NCBI RefSeq assembly: GCF_024494355.1
Contig: NZ_JAKNQY010000016.1
Location: 73,094-115,823, forward strand
Length of the DNA stretch: 42,730 nt
Source of the DNA: Pseudomonas sp. Q11
GTDB lineage: Bacteria > Pseudomonadota > Gammaproteobacteria > Pseudomonadales > Pseudomonadaceae
Direction of reading: 5' to 3'
Below the pieces are notes generated by a model, which ran no database searches, was not told the DNA's origin, and saw only the letters and a list, made by a program, of their open reading frames with translations. Of this stretch, positions 33,638-42,412 are shown one piece after another; position 1 is the first letter of the stretch; each line of letters opens with the position of its first letter. A program made the position numbers and the translations under genes.

Positions 33638-33879
33638 TCGGAAAGATCCACCGCCTTCGCCTTCTCCTGTCGCGAAGGCAAATCGAGCTCAACCCCACCG
33701 CTTTCGCTGAACCTGTTGCGGATCCGGCTTCCAAGCCCTCCTGCTTGATTAACAGAGGCCAATGCCTTTCCCAGGATCAACCGGGCCTCTTCTTCCATCG
33801 AATGCCCATTATGGGCAGCAGCTATCCGCAGTTGTTCTTTGATCTGGTCGTCAAGGTTTCGAATGGTGATGCTGGCCAT
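33634..33879 (-). CDS. vapB: FitA/VapB-type ribbon-helix-helix antitoxin
   Basis: The 81-aa antitoxin begins MASITIRNLDDQIKEQLRIA, an Arc-like ribbon-helix-helix that binds DNA. NGHSMEEEARLIL follows, the FitA hallmark helix. The C-terminal tail (LDLPSRQEKAKAVDL) would wrap the PIN toxin. The frame opens at 33906, but ATG 33879 with GGAGG just upstream gives the canonical start. The palindrome at 33891-33912 lies directly before it and should be its operator. Confidence 0.93.
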   Translation of the reverse strand: MASITIRNLDDQIKEQLRIAAAHNGHSMEEEARLILGKALASVNQAGGLGSRIRNRFSESGGVELDLPSRQEKAKAVDLSE

Positions 33880-33890
33880 GATGCCTCCTG

Positions 33891-33912
33891 CAATCAATGA
33901 AATCATTGATTG
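33891..33912. promoter_or_regulatory. Palindromic operator of the FitAB-type pair
   Basis: CAATCAATGA, a 2-base spacer (AA), then its exact reverse complement TCATTGATTG. It lies 12 bases upstream of the antitoxin start, the place where the antitoxin-toxin complex binds for autorepression in this family. Confidence 0.8.
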
Positions 33913-33959
33913 AGGCTAACACACCTTGCGTCGGCAGGAACCGGGAGTCGCCAAACGGC

Positions 33960-34328
33960 TCAGACGTTAATCGCATTGGTAAACACCAACCGATTCCCGA
34001 ACGGATCACTGATCGCCATGTCCTGGCTACCCCAGGGCATGGCCTGGATCTGTGGGTGGGCGTAGCGGTATTGCTTGGCGAGCAATTGCTGCTGGAAGGC
34101 TTCCAGCTCATCGGTCTCGATTCGCAACGCCGAGCCCGGCGTGCAATCGCCATGGTGCTCGGACAGGTGCAACACGCAGTCACCGCGGGAGACTTGCAGG
34201 TACAGCGGGAAGTTGTCACCGAAGCGGTGTTGCCAGTCGACGGTAAAGCCCAGGAAGTCGACATAGAACGCCAATGCCTTGGTTTCATCGAAGATCCGCA
34301 GGATCGGGGTGGTTTTACCGAAGCTCAT
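33960..34328 (-). CDS. VOC-superfamily protein, glyoxalase/bleomycin-resistance type
   Basis: The 122-aa protein is a single vicinal-oxygen-chelate unit with two beta-alpha-beta-beta-beta motifs (ILRIFDETKALAFYVDFLGF; ELEAFQQQLLAKQYRYAHP). It contains VLHLSEHHGD, characteristic of bleomycin-resistance-like members, and DPFGNRLVF near the end. The family includes drug-binding resistance proteins, lyases and dioxygenases; the present substrate cannot be read from the sequence. It is a monocistronic minus-strand gene between the antitoxin operator and the D-aminoacylase operon. Confidence 0.85.
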   Translation of the reverse strand: MSFGKTTPILRIFDETKALAFYVDFLGFTVDWQHRFGDNFPLYLQVSRGDCVLHLSEHHGDCTPGSALRIETDELEAFQQQLLAKQYRYAHPQIQAMPWGSQDMAISDPFGNRLVFTNAINV

Positions 34329-34452
34329 GGGTTGCTCCCTGGCTGAAAAGACCCAGTGTAGATGGGTTGACCTTAGTGCTTCGGCCTTAGATCCGGCTTC
34401 TTTAGTGTCGCAGTGCCATTATTGTGACGCCAATTTACCCAAACTCAGCCGC

Positions 34453-35925
34453 TTATACGCCATTCGATGGACTGAACCCCTGGCGCAGATCGCCCTCGCG
34501 CGCCAGGAACCGCCCTTCCCGGCGCCCGTTTGCCTGCCCTTGGCGATAGCTCAAGACACCATTGACCCACACGCCATCAATCCCTTCGGCAGCCCGTTGA
34601 GGTTCGTTGAAATCGGCCACGTCGCGAATGGTGTGTGGATTGAACAACACCAGGTCCGCCCAATGCCCTTCACGAACTTCACCACGGTCCTTCAGACCGA
34701 AGCGCGCTGCGGAAAGGCCGGTCATTTTGTGCACGGCGGTGTGCAACGGAAAAAGCCCGACGTCACGACTGAAATGTCCCAGTACCCGTGGGAAAGCGCC
34801 CCACAAGCGCGGATGCGGAAACGGGTCCTCCGGCAAACCGTCGGAGCCGACCATGGACAACGGGTGGGCGAGGATTCGTCGTACGTCGCCTTCGTCCATG
34901 CCGTAGTACACCGCACCCGCCGGTTGCAGGCGGCGCGCTGCGTCCAGCAGCGACACGTCCCATTCGACGGCGATGTCAGCCAGGTCGCGGCCGCCCATGT
35001 GCGGATGAGCCGTCGACCAGGTGATGGTGATGCGATGGGCATCGGTCACCTGTTTGAGATCCAGGGTCGAGGAGCTGGCCGCATAGGGATAGCAGTCACA
35101 ACCGACCGGATGGGTTTTCGCCGCATTCTCCAGCGCCGCGAGCACTTGCGGGCTTCGCCCCCAATTACCGGCACCCGCACATTTGAGGTGGGAAATGATC
35201 ACCGGGCTTTGGGCGTGACGGCCAATCTGGAACGCCTCGTCCATGGCCTCGAGCACCGGTTCGAATTCGCTGCGCAGGTGGGTGGTGTAGACCGCACCGA
35301 ATGCGCTCAGCTCCTGGGTCAGTTGCATGACTTCGTCGGTGGAGGCCGAAAATGCGTTGGCGTAGGCCAGGCCGGTGGACAACCCCAGTGCGCCGGCCTC
35401 CAGGCTTTCGCGCAGCTGCTGGCGCATGGCGGCGATTTCTCCCACGCTGGCTGTGCGCAACAAATCGTCCATGTGATTGCTGCGCAGCGCCGTGTGCCCC
35501 ACCAGCGCCGCCACGTTGACCGCCGGCGTGGCTGCCTCCACCGCCGCACGATAATCTTCGAAACGCGGATAGGCGAACGCTTGGGCCGTGCCGAGCAAGT
35601 TCATCGGGTCCGGCGGCTCGCCCCGCAGGCTTACCGGCGAAGCGCTGATGCCGCAATTGCCGACGATCACCGTGGTCACACCCTGGCTGAGTTTGGGCAG
35701 CATCTGCGGCTGGCGAATGACCACCGTGTCGTCGTGGGTGTGCACATCGATGAACCCTGGCGCCAGCACACGGCCGGCGGCGTCGATCTCTTCAATTGCC
35801 CGGGCATCGCGCAGGTCGGCGATGCGCTCGATGCGACCGGCGCGGATCGCCACGTCGGCGCTGTAAGCGGGGGTGTTGCTGCCATCGATGACCAGGGCGT
35901 TGCGGATAAGCGTGTCGTACAGCAT
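34453..35925 (-). CDS. N-acyl-D-amino-acid deacylase (D-aminoacylase)
   Basis: The 490-aa amidohydrolase removes acyl groups from N-acyl-D-amino acids. The zinc-site residues are in place: His62 and His64 (FIDVHTHDD), Cys91 (VGNCGIS), His216 (YTTHLRSE), His246 (ISHLKCAG) and Asp362 (MVGSDGLPED). This pattern, with a Cys bridging ligand, is that of D-aminoacylases rather than dihydroorotases. The frame runs open upstream into the regulator gene, but ATG 35925, preceded by GGGAGA, gives the normal N-terminus (MLYDTLIRNALVIDG). It follows the RpiR gene after one base and is the last gene of the permease-regulator-deacylase operon. The exact acyl/amino specificity is not determined. Confidence 0.93.
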   Translation of the reverse strand: MLYDTLIRNALVIDGSNTPAYSADVAIRAGRIERIADLRDARAIEEIDAAGRVLAPGFIDVHTHDDTVVIRQPQMLPKLSQGVTTVIVGNCGISASPVSLRGEPPDPMNLLGTAQAFAYPRFEDYRAAVEAATPAVNVAALVGHTALRSNHMDDLLRTASVGEIAAMRQQLRESLEAGALGLSTGLAYANAFSASTDEVMQLTQELSAFGAVYTTHLRSEFEPVLEAMDEAFQIGRHAQSPVIISHLKCAGAGNWGRSPQVLAALENAAKTHPVGCDCYPYAASSSTLDLKQVTDAHRITITWSTAHPHMGGRDLADIAVEWDVSLLDAARRLQPAGAVYYGMDEGDVRRILAHPLSMVGSDGLPEDPFPHPRLWGAFPRVLGHFSRDVGLFPLHTAVHKMTGLSAARFGLKDRGEVREGHWADLVLFNPHTIRDVADFNEPQRAAEGIDGVWVNGVLSYRQGQANGRREGRFLAREGDLRQGFSPSNGV

Positions 35926-35926
35926 C

Positions 35927-36787
35927 TCAGTCTCCCAGCGGCAAGTGATCGTCGCCGCCGCGGTAATCGTCCAGGGCGAGTTTGACTCGCCGCAGGCGTT
36001 CTTGATTGTCTTCGGGGTGGGCCAGCGCAAGCTCGGTGGCGAGCACATCGATGGCCAGCAGCATGCCGTAGCGCGCCGCCGTGGGCTTATAGATGAACGA
36101 GGTTTCGGCGCCTTGCAGGGGCAACACCACATCGGCCAGCCGGGCCAACGGCGAGTCGGCACGGGTGATGGCCAGGATCGCCGCACCATAACTGCGCGCC
36201 AGTTCAACCGCGCCGAGCAGTTCCGGGGTGATGCCGGTGAGTGAACAGGCGATGACCAAATGCTCCTGGCTCAATGACGTGGCGGTGATGCGCATCATCA
36301 CCGGATCCCGGCAGGCGGCAATCGAGTAGCCAAAACGCACCAGCCGTACCTGCAACTCCTCACCGCACAACGCCGACCAACCGCCAAGCCCGAACGCATG
36401 AATCATCCGCGCCTTGCCGAGCATCCGCACCGCGTCGCCGAACCGAGACTCTTCGAATGCCGACAGGTGCTGACGCAGCGTCGTCTCGATATCGCCGACG
36501 ATCTGCCCATAAAACGCCGATTGCTCGGGCGCGCCGGCAGGGTCGAGGAAACGGCTGCCAACGCCGCTGGCCTGAGCCAGTTGCAGGCGCAAGTCCCGCA
36601 GGTCGCGGCAGCCAACGGTTCGGGCAAAACGCGACAGCGTGGCGCTGCTGACTTCGGCGCGCTGGGCCAGTTCATCCAGGCTGGCCGAGGCGGCAAATCC
36701 TACGTCGTCGAGCATCAGCCGGGCGATTCTTCCTTCGCCGGCGCTGAAGGAATCCTGACGGGAGCGAATCTGGTAAAGGATGTCCAT
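35927..36787 (-). CDS. RpiR-family transcriptional regulator
   Basis: The 286-aa regulator has an N-terminal HTH (ASLDELAQRAEVSSATLSRFARTVGC, about residues 36-61) and a C-terminal SIS domain (MIHAFGLGGWSALCGEELQVRL; HLVIACSLTGITPELLGAVE) that binds a small ligand. SIS domains usually bind phosphosugars, but in D-aminoacylase clusters these regulators are thought to sense a product of N-acyl-D-amino-acid use. It lies 27 bases after the permease gene and one base before the deacylase gene, so all three are probably co-transcribed and controlled by it. Confidence 0.93.
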   Translation of the reverse strand: MDILYQIRSRQDSFSAGEGRIARLMLDDVGFAASASLDELAQRAEVSSATLSRFARTVGCRDLRDLRLQLAQASGVGSRFLDPAGAPEQSAFYGQIVGDIETTLRQHLSAFEESRFGDAVRMLGKARMIHAFGLGGWSALCGEELQVRLVRFGYSIAACRDPVMMRITATSLSQEHLVIACSLTGITPELLGAVELARSYGAAILAITRADSPLARLADVVLPLQGAETSFIYKPTAARYGMLLAIDVLATELALAHPEDNQERLRRVKLALDDYRGGDDHLPLGD

Positions 36788-36814
36788 GACGGCACCTGTG
36801 TTGGAGCGCTGCGA

Positions 36815-38164
36815 TTAAAGCAAGCGTGCAAGTCCTAGGGTCAGGCCGAACGCGACCAGGGAGATCAGCGTTTCGAGGACGGTCCAGGTCTTGAAAGTTT
36901 GAGTGACGGTCATATTGAAGTATTCCTTGATCAGCCAGAAGCCGCCGTCGTTGACGTGGGAAAAGATCACCGACCCGGCACCGGTGGCCAGCACCAGCAG
37001 CTCGGGATGGGGATAGCCCAGACCGATCGCCACGGGCGCGACGATGCCCGAGGCCGTGGTCATCGCCACCGTGGCCGAGCCGGTGGCGACGCGCATCAGG
37101 GCGGCGAACAGCCAGCCCATGACCAGCGGCGATAATTGGAATTCCTGGGCCAGGCCAACGATTTGTTGAGTGACCCCGGCGTCCACCAGGATCCGGTTCA
37201 AACCACCGCCAGCGCCCACCAGCAACGTAATGCTGGCCGTCGGCGCCAGGCATTCATTGGTGAACTTGAGGATCGATTCGCGGTTGAAGCCCTGGGCCAG
37301 GCCCAGCGTCCAGAAGCTGAGAAGGGTCGCCAGCAGCAAGGCAATCACCGAGTTGCCGATGAACAGCAGGAACTGGTTGAAACCGCTGCCCGGCTCGGAG
37401 ATCAGGTTAGCCCAACCGCCGATCAACATCAGAATCACCGGCAACAGGATGGTCCCCAGGGTGATACCGAAGCCCGGCAGGTTGGCCCGGGGCTCGCGGT
37501 CGAGGAATTGTCGCTCCAGCGGGTTATCGTCCGGCAGTTGGATGCGCGGCACGATGAATTTGGCATACACAGGGCCGGCAATGATCGCGGTAGGAATACC
37601 GATCAGGATCGCGTACAGCAAGGTCTGCCCCACCGAGGCCTGGAACGCCTGCACCGCCAGCATCGCCGCCGGGTGCGGTGGCACCAGGGCATGCACCACC
37701 GAGAGACCGGCGACCATCGGCAACCCCACCATCAGGATTGACACGCCCACGCGCCGGGCAATGGTGAACGCGATGGGCACCAGCAGCACGAAACCGACTT
37801 CGAAAAACAACGGCAGCCCCACCAGGAAGGCAATGCACACCATCGCCCAATGGGCGTTGCGCTCGCCGAAGCGCTCGATCAGCGTTTGCGCCATGCGCTC
37901 GGCCCCGCCGGACTCGGCCATCATCTTGCCGAGCATGGTGCCCAAGGCCACCACCAGCGCGATGTGCCCCAGGGTCTTGCCCACGCCCCCCTCATACGCC
38001 CCGACCACACTGGACGGCGGCATCCCGGCCAGCAGCGCCAGGCCAATGGACACCAGCGTAATGACAATGAACGGATTAAGCCGATATCGGGCGATCAAAA
38101 CGATCAGCGCAATGATGGCGATGGCCGCGTAGACCAACAGCCAATAACCGAATGCAGGGGCCAT
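36815..38164 (-). CDS. GntP-family H+ symporter (gluconate/D-amino acid type permease)
   Basis: The 449-aa protein is an inner-membrane transporter with about 12 hydrophobic helices, starting YWLLVYAAIAIIALIVLIARY. GntP-family signatures include GGVGKTLGHIALVVALGTMLGKMMAESGGAERMA near residues 60-94 and SATVAMTTASGIVAP later. The family takes up gluconate, and in the DsdX branch D-serine. Its operon with a D-aminoacylase suggests N-acyl-D-amino acids or D-amino acids as substrate here, an inference from context. It is the first gene of the operon and is divergent from the SulP gene. Confidence 0.93.
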   Translation of the reverse strand: MAPAFGYWLLVYAAIAIIALIVLIARYRLNPFIVITLVSIGLALLAGMPPSSVVGAYEGGVGKTLGHIALVVALGTMLGKMMAESGGAERMAQTLIERFGERNAHWAMVCIAFLVGLPLFFEVGFVLLVPIAFTIARRVGVSILMVGLPMVAGLSVVHALVPPHPAAMLAVQAFQASVGQTLLYAILIGIPTAIIAGPVYAKFIVPRIQLPDDNPLERQFLDREPRANLPGFGITLGTILLPVILMLIGGWANLISEPGSGFNQFLLFIGNSVIALLLATLLSFWTLGLAQGFNRESILKFTNECLAPTASITLLVGAGGGLNRILVDAGVTQQIVGLAQEFQLSPLVMGWLFAALMRVATGSATVAMTTASGIVAPVAIGLGYPHPELLVLATGAGSVIFSHVNDGGFWLIKEYFNMTVTQTFKTWTVLETLISLVAFGLTLGLARLL

Positions 38165-38238
38165 GCGTTACTCCTCGAATGGGGTCACGTCGTTGTGTTG
38201 TGAAACTCATAAATCATTTCGAGGATTAATCTTCAAAC

Positions 38239-38260
38239 GTACTGAAAGTAATTTTCGTAC
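38239..38260. promoter_or_regulatory. Candidate RpiR-type operator upstream of the permease operon
   Basis: ACTGAAAGTAATTTTCGT contains GAAA, a 5-base spacer and TTTC, a pattern seen in RpiR/MurR operators, framed by GTAC on both sides. It lies 75 bases before the permease start in an AT-rich part of the 281-base divergent spacer. Confidence 0.4.
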
Positions 38261-38445
38261 ACAGGCAAGAAATGTCGCTGACGGACATCGCGACACGGCG
38301 TTGATGAAAATTCAGCGCAAGATTTTCATGCAAAACCGTCCTCTTGCGGCTGGCCGCACTGCACTCAATTCCGTACCATCCCCACCCTGTTTTTGCACCA
38401 CGCCCACGGCAGCCGATGTTCAAGCGCTGCCCCGCCAGGAAAATC

Positions 38446-39891
38446 ATGAAACCAGCACGTCTTCGCGCCGACGCCCTCGCCGGCCTCACCACTTCTTTTG
38501 CCTTGTTGCCCGAATGCATCGCGTTCGCCCTGGTGGCCCATCTCAACCCGTTGATGGGGTTGTACGGTGCCTTCATCATCTGCACGCTGACCGCGCTGTT
38601 CGGCGGGCGGCCAGGCATGGTGTCTGGCGCGGCGGGATCGATGGCCGTGGTGATTGTCGCGCTGGTGGTGCAACACGGCGTGCAATACCTGCTGGCCACT
38701 GTGCTGCTGGGCGGGTTGATCATGATGGCGTTCGGGTTGTTACGGCTGGGCAAACTGGTGCGCATGGTGCCGCACCCGGTGATGCTCGGTTTCGTCAACG
38801 GCCTGGCGATCATCATCGCGCTGGCGCAACTGGAGCACTTCAAGAGTGGCGAGACCTGGCTGAGCGGCGGCCCGTTGTACCTGATGATCGGCCTGGTGGC
38901 GCTGACCATGGCCATCGTCTACCTGTTGCCGCGCCTGACCCGCAGTGTTCCGCCGGCCCTGGTGGCGATCCTGGGGGTTGGCCTGGCGGTCTACTTCTTC
39001 GGCCTGCCGACCCGCACCCTGGGTGATATGGCGCATATCGCCGGCGGCCTGCCGGCCTTTGTCTGGCCGGATATTCCCTGGAACCTGGATACTTTGCGGA
39101 TCATCGCACCCTATGCGGTGGTGATGGCGATGGTCGGCCTGCTGGAAACCCTGCTGACCCTGAACCTGACCGACGAGATCACCGAGAGCCGCGGCTACCC
39201 GGACCGCGAGTGCGTGGCGTTGGGCGCGGCCAACATGGCCTCCGGGCTGTTCGGCGGCATGGGCGGTTGCGCGATGATCGGCCAGACCGTGATCAACCTG
39301 AGTTCGGGCGGTCGCGGTCGCTTGTCCGGCGTGGTGGCCGGGGTGATGGTTCTGCTGTTCGTGTTGTTTCTGTCGCCGTTGATCGAACGCATCCCGTTGG
39401 CCGCGCTAGTGGGCGTGATGTTCGTGGTGTCCCAGCAGACCTTTGCCTGGGCCTCGTTGCGGGTGATCAACAAAGTGCCCGTCAATGACGTGTTGGTGAT
39501 CATCGCGGTGACGACCATCACGGTGTTCACCGACCTGGCGACCGCAGTGCTGTGCGGCATTGTCATTGCGGCGCTCAACTTCGCCTGGCAACAGGCCCGG
39601 GAACTGTACGCCGATACGCATCTGGAAGCGGACGGCAGCAAGCTCTATCGCCTGCACGGCACCCTGTTCTTCGCCTCGACCACGCCGTTTCTCAACCAGT
39701 TCGACCCGGCCAACGATCCGTCCCAGGTAACCCTGGACTGCCGCCACTTGAGCTTTGTCGACTATTCGGCCATCGCCGCGCTCAAGACCCTGCGTGAACG
39801 CTATAGCAAGGCCGGCAAGCACCTGCGGGTGTTTCACTTGTCCGAACGCTGCAAACAGATGCTCAAGCGGGCCGGTGTCCACCACGACTGA
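38446..39891 (+). CDS. SulP-family anion transporter with STAS domain
   Basis: The 481-aa inner-membrane transporter has about 10-12 membrane helices. It starts RADALAGLTTSFALLPECIAFA, the SulP signature with the usual PEAIA variant PECIA. A C-terminal STAS domain follows (VTLDCRHLSFVDYSAIAALKTL). SulP proteins carry sulfate, bicarbonate, dicarboxylates or related anions; the substrate here is not evident. The ORF is open to 38344 and has ATG 38416, but ATG 38446 is preceded by AGGAAA and gives the standard N-terminus. It is monocistronic, with no sulfur or carbonic anhydrase gene beside it. Confidence 0.92.
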   Translation: MKPARLRADALAGLTTSFALLPECIAFALVAHLNPLMGLYGAFIICTLTALFGGRPGMVSGAAGSMAVVIVALVVQHGVQYLLATVLLGGLIMMAFGLLRLGKLVRMVPHPVMLGFVNGLAIIIALAQLEHFKSGETWLSGGPLYLMIGLVALTMAIVYLLPRLTRSVPPALVAILGVGLAVYFFGLPTRTLGDMAHIAGGLPAFVWPDIPWNLDTLRIIAPYAVVMAMVGLLETLLTLNLTDEITESRGYPDRECVALGAANMASGLFGGMGGCAMIGQTVINLSSGGRGRLSGVVAGVMVLLFVLFLSPLIERIPLAALVGVMFVVSQQTFAWASLRVINKVPVNDVLVIIAVTTITVFTDLATAVLCGIVIAALNFAWQQARELYADTHLEADGSKLYRLHGTLFFASTTPFLNQFDPANDPSQVTLDCRHLSFVDYSAIAALKTLRERYSKAGKHLRVFHLSERCKQMLKRAGVHHD

Positions 39892-40020
39892 AGAGATCGT
39901 CGCTGCGTCCGCCCAGGCGATGAATAGCTGCGACACACCGTCGCAGCCCAATCCTTCGCCCTCTTCCCATGCCGTATACTCGCCCCGCCTTTTCAACCTC
40001 GCCCACGCCGGAGTGTTTCG

Positions 40021-40230
40021 ATGGATCCTGTGGTTTTCGAAGAGTGGATGATGACGGGCCTTGTCAGCATCCTGATCATTTTCATGGGTTTCATCGTCTG
40101 GGATTTGGCGAAGAAGTCCAAGGCCGGGCGTTTCGGCTCGTTCATCCTGTTTTTTGTGCTGGGACTGGGCGTGGCGGCATTCGTCATCAAGAGCGTGGTG
40201 ATCGGCCTGATCGAGACGGGCACCTTATAA
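40021..40230 (+). CDS. DUF2788 family small membrane protein
   Basis: The 69-aa protein has two hydrophobic helices (GLVSILIIFMGFIVWDLA and FILFFVLGLGVAAFVIKSVVI) joined by a basic loop (KKSKAGRFG). This is the DUF2788 pattern common in pseudomonads; its function is unknown. The stop TAA overlaps the stop of the converging rluE gene through a shared TTATAA. Confidence 0.85.
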   Translation: MDPVVFEEWMMTGLVSILIIFMGFIVWDLAKKSKAGRFGSFILFFVLGLGVAAFVIKSVVIGLIETGTL

Positions 40231-40860
40231 ACGCGCCGGCACTTCCTTCCACTGGCCCTGATCCAGCCCGTCGAGCGTCCAGTCGCCGATCCTGACCCGC
40301 ACCAAGCGCAATGTCGGCAAGCCCACCGCGGCGGTCATGCGCCGTACCTGACGGTTGCGCCCTTCGCGAATCACCAATTCCAGCCAACGGGTCGGCACGC
40401 TTTTACGAAAGCGCACCGGTGGGTTGCGCGGCCATAGCTGCGGTTCGTCCAGTTGCCGCGCTTGCGCGGGCAAGGTCATGCCGTCATTCAGCTCCACACC
40501 ATCGCACAGACGCTGCAATTGCTCGGCACTGGGCTCACCTTCGACTTGCACCCAATAGGTCTTGGCCAGTTTGTGCCGGGGGTCGGCGATGCGGGCCTGC
40601 AGTTGCCCGTCGTTGGTGAGCAGCAGCAACCCTTCGCTGTCGCGATCCAGCCGCCCGGCAGGATAAATGCCGGGCACGTCGATAAAGTCCTTGAGCGTCG
40701 CCCGCCCTTGATCGTCAGAAAATTGCGTCAGCACATCGAAAGGTTTGTTGAACAGGATCAGCCTCGGTTCGGCCGGCGGGGCCTTGGCCACACGGCGCGG
40801 GGCGGATGCGGGAGGTTTCGCGCCAGGGCGGCGGGAAGCGGGACGTGGCGGACGGGGCAT
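40225..40860 (-). CDS. rluE: 23S rRNA pseudouridine(2457) synthase
   Basis: The 211-aa protein of the RsuA/RluE branch isomerises a uridine in 23S rRNA. The catalytic Asp72 lies in PAGRLDRDSEGLLLLTN, and the family motif KTYWVQVEGEPS and the C-terminal REGRNRQVRRMTAAVGLPTLRLVR are present. There is no N-terminal S4 domain, which distinguishes RluE from RluB/RsuA. Instead there is a 30-residue Pro/Ala/Arg-rich tail. ATG 40860 is preferred over a GTG at 40869. Confidence 0.92.
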   Translation of the reverse strand: MPRPPRPASRRPGAKPPASAPRRVAKAPPAEPRLILFNKPFDVLTQFSDDQGRATLKDFIDVPGIYPAGRLDRDSEGLLLLTNDGQLQARIADPRHKLAKTYWVQVEGEPSAEQLQRLCDGVELNDGMTLPAQARQLDEPQLWPRNPPVRFRKSVPTRWLELVIREGRNRQVRRMTAAVGLPTLRLVRVRIGDWTLDGLDQGQWKEVPARL

Positions 40861-40948
40861 GGCAAACACAACATCTAACGGTCTGGGCCGACCATGCTAG
40901 TGGCCCGACCGTTAAATAACCACTGCCCCTTCAACCGGGGTCAGTTCA

Positions 40949-42412
40949 TCAGCGGAACGGCGGCTCGTCGAAGCTGCGCAGCTTGCGCGAGTGCAGCGAG
41001 TTGAGTTCGTTGCGCAGCAGGTCCAGCGCCGCGATGCCGATCTTCAGGTGCTGGTTGACCGCCCGTTCGTAGAACGCGTTGGCCGAACCCGGCAATTTGA
41101 TCTCGCTGTGCAGCGGTTTGTCCGAGACACAAAGCAACGTGCCGTACGGCACCCGCAAGCGGTATCCCTGAGCGGCGATGGTGCCGCTTTCCATGTCCAC
41201 CGCCACGGCGCGGGACAGGTTGATCAACGGGCGCTCCTGGGCCCAGCGCAATTCCCAGTTGCGGTCGTCGTAGGTCAGCACGGTGCCGGTGCGCAGGCGT
41301 TTCTTCAGTTCGTCGCCCTTTTCACCGGTGACATTGGCCGCCGCTTGCTGCAAAGCCATCTGCACTTCAGCCAGGGCCGGGATCGGAATGTTTGGCGGCA
41401 CGACCCGGTCGAGGATGCCATCGCGACGCATGTAAGCGTGGGCAAGCACGTAGTCGCCGATGGTCTGCGACTGCCGCAGCCCGCCGCAGTGACCGATCAT
41501 CAACCAGCAGTGGGGGCGCAGCACGGCCAGGTGGTCGGTGATGTTCTTGGCGTTGGACGGCCCGACGCCGATGTTCACCAGGGTCACGCCATGGCCGTCG
41601 TTGGCCTGCAGGTGATAGGCCGGCATCTGGTAGCGATGCCAGACCACGCCCGCGGCGATCGCCGAGGCTTCACCGTGGTCCATGCCCTTTTCGATGATCA
41701 CGTTGCCCGGCAGGACCATGCGCACAAAACGCGGGTCGCTGCGCAGTTGCTCCAGGCCATGGACAATGAACTGGTCCACATAACGGTGATAGTTGGTCAG
41801 CAGGATCCAGGGCTGCACATGGCGCCAGTCGCTGCCGGTGTAATGCACCAGCCGACGCAGGGAAAAGTCCACCCGCGCCGCGTCGAATAGCGCCAGGGGC
41901 AGCGGGTCGGTGTTTTCCCAGTCGTAGAGGCCGTCGGCAATGCCATCGGTGGCGGCCGACAGGTCGGTGCTGGGGAACACTCGCGCCAGCACGGCGGCAG
42001 TCACGCCGGAGCCGGCCAGTTCATCACCCTGCTCCACCACGTAGGGATAGGGGATGTTCTGCTCGCTGACACCCACTTCCACGGTGACGGTAAAGTCGTG
42101 CATCAGCGGGACCAACTGTTCCAGCAGGTATTTACGGAACGCAGCAGGATGGGTGACGGTGACACTGTAGGTGCCCGGCAACTGGACCTTGGCGTAGGCG
42201 CGAGTGGTTTGCGGGACTTCACCATGGCAGTGATAGGTCAGGCGCAAGGCCGGATAGCGAAACAATGCACGCTGTTCGGCATCTGGCTCGATGCGATCCT
42301 TGAGGTACCGCTTGAGCGCCTGGTTCAGCGCAGTGGTCGCACGCTCGTGCAGGGCAGCCAGACGATCCACGGCTTGTTCGGCGGTTTGAACGACAATAAA
42401 CGCTTCGGTCAC
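40949..42412 (-). CDS. amn: AMP nucleosidase
   Basis: The 487-aa enzyme hydrolyses AMP to adenine and ribose 5-phosphate, adjusting adenylate pools. The N-terminal AMN domain (FIVVQTAEQAVDRLAALHER) is followed by a PNP/UDP-phosphorylase-type catalytic domain (VTLVNIGVGPSNAKNITDHL, MIGHCGGLRQSQTIGDYVLA, AVAVDMESGTIAAQGYR). The frame is open to 42493, with ATG at 42493 and 42448. However, GTG 42412 has AGGA 8 bases upstream and yields the usual start (TEAFIVVQ), so I chose it; the longer forms would add low-quality residues. It is monocistronic. Confidence 0.93.
   Translation of the reverse strand: MTEAFIVVQTAEQAVDRLAALHERATTALNQALKRYLKDRIEPDAEQRALFRYPALRLTYHCHGEVPQTTRAYAKVQLPGTYSVTVTHPAAFRKYLLEQLVPLMHDFTVTVEVGVSEQNIPYPYVVEQGDELAGSGVTAAVLARVFPSTDLSAATDGIADGLYDWENTDPLPLALFDAARVDFSLRRLVHYTGSDWRHVQPWILLTNYHRYVDQFIVHGLEQLRSDPRFVRMVLPGNVIIEKGMDHGEASAIAAGVVWHRYQMPAYHLQANDGHGVTLVNIGVGPSNAKNITDHLAVLRPHCWLMIGHCGGLRQSQTIGDYVLAHAYMRRDGILDRVVPPNIPIPALAEVQMALQQAAANVTGEKGDELKKRLRTGTVLTYDDRNWELRWAQERPLINLSRAVAVDMESGTIAAQGYRLRVPYGTLLCVSDKPLHSEIKLPGSANAFYERAVNQHLKIGIAALDLLRNELNSLHSRKLRSFDEPPFR

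Noticed and set aside
33221..33879. The neighbouring toxin-antitoxin pair as an immunity gene for the TccC effector
   Set aside because: It is a self-contained FitAB/VapBC unit on the opposite strand with its own operator.
35926..36207. N-terminal extension of the D-aminoacylase frame (584 aa in total)
   Set aside because: The extra residues overlap the RpiR gene in another frame; ATG 35925 has a ribosome site and gives the family length.
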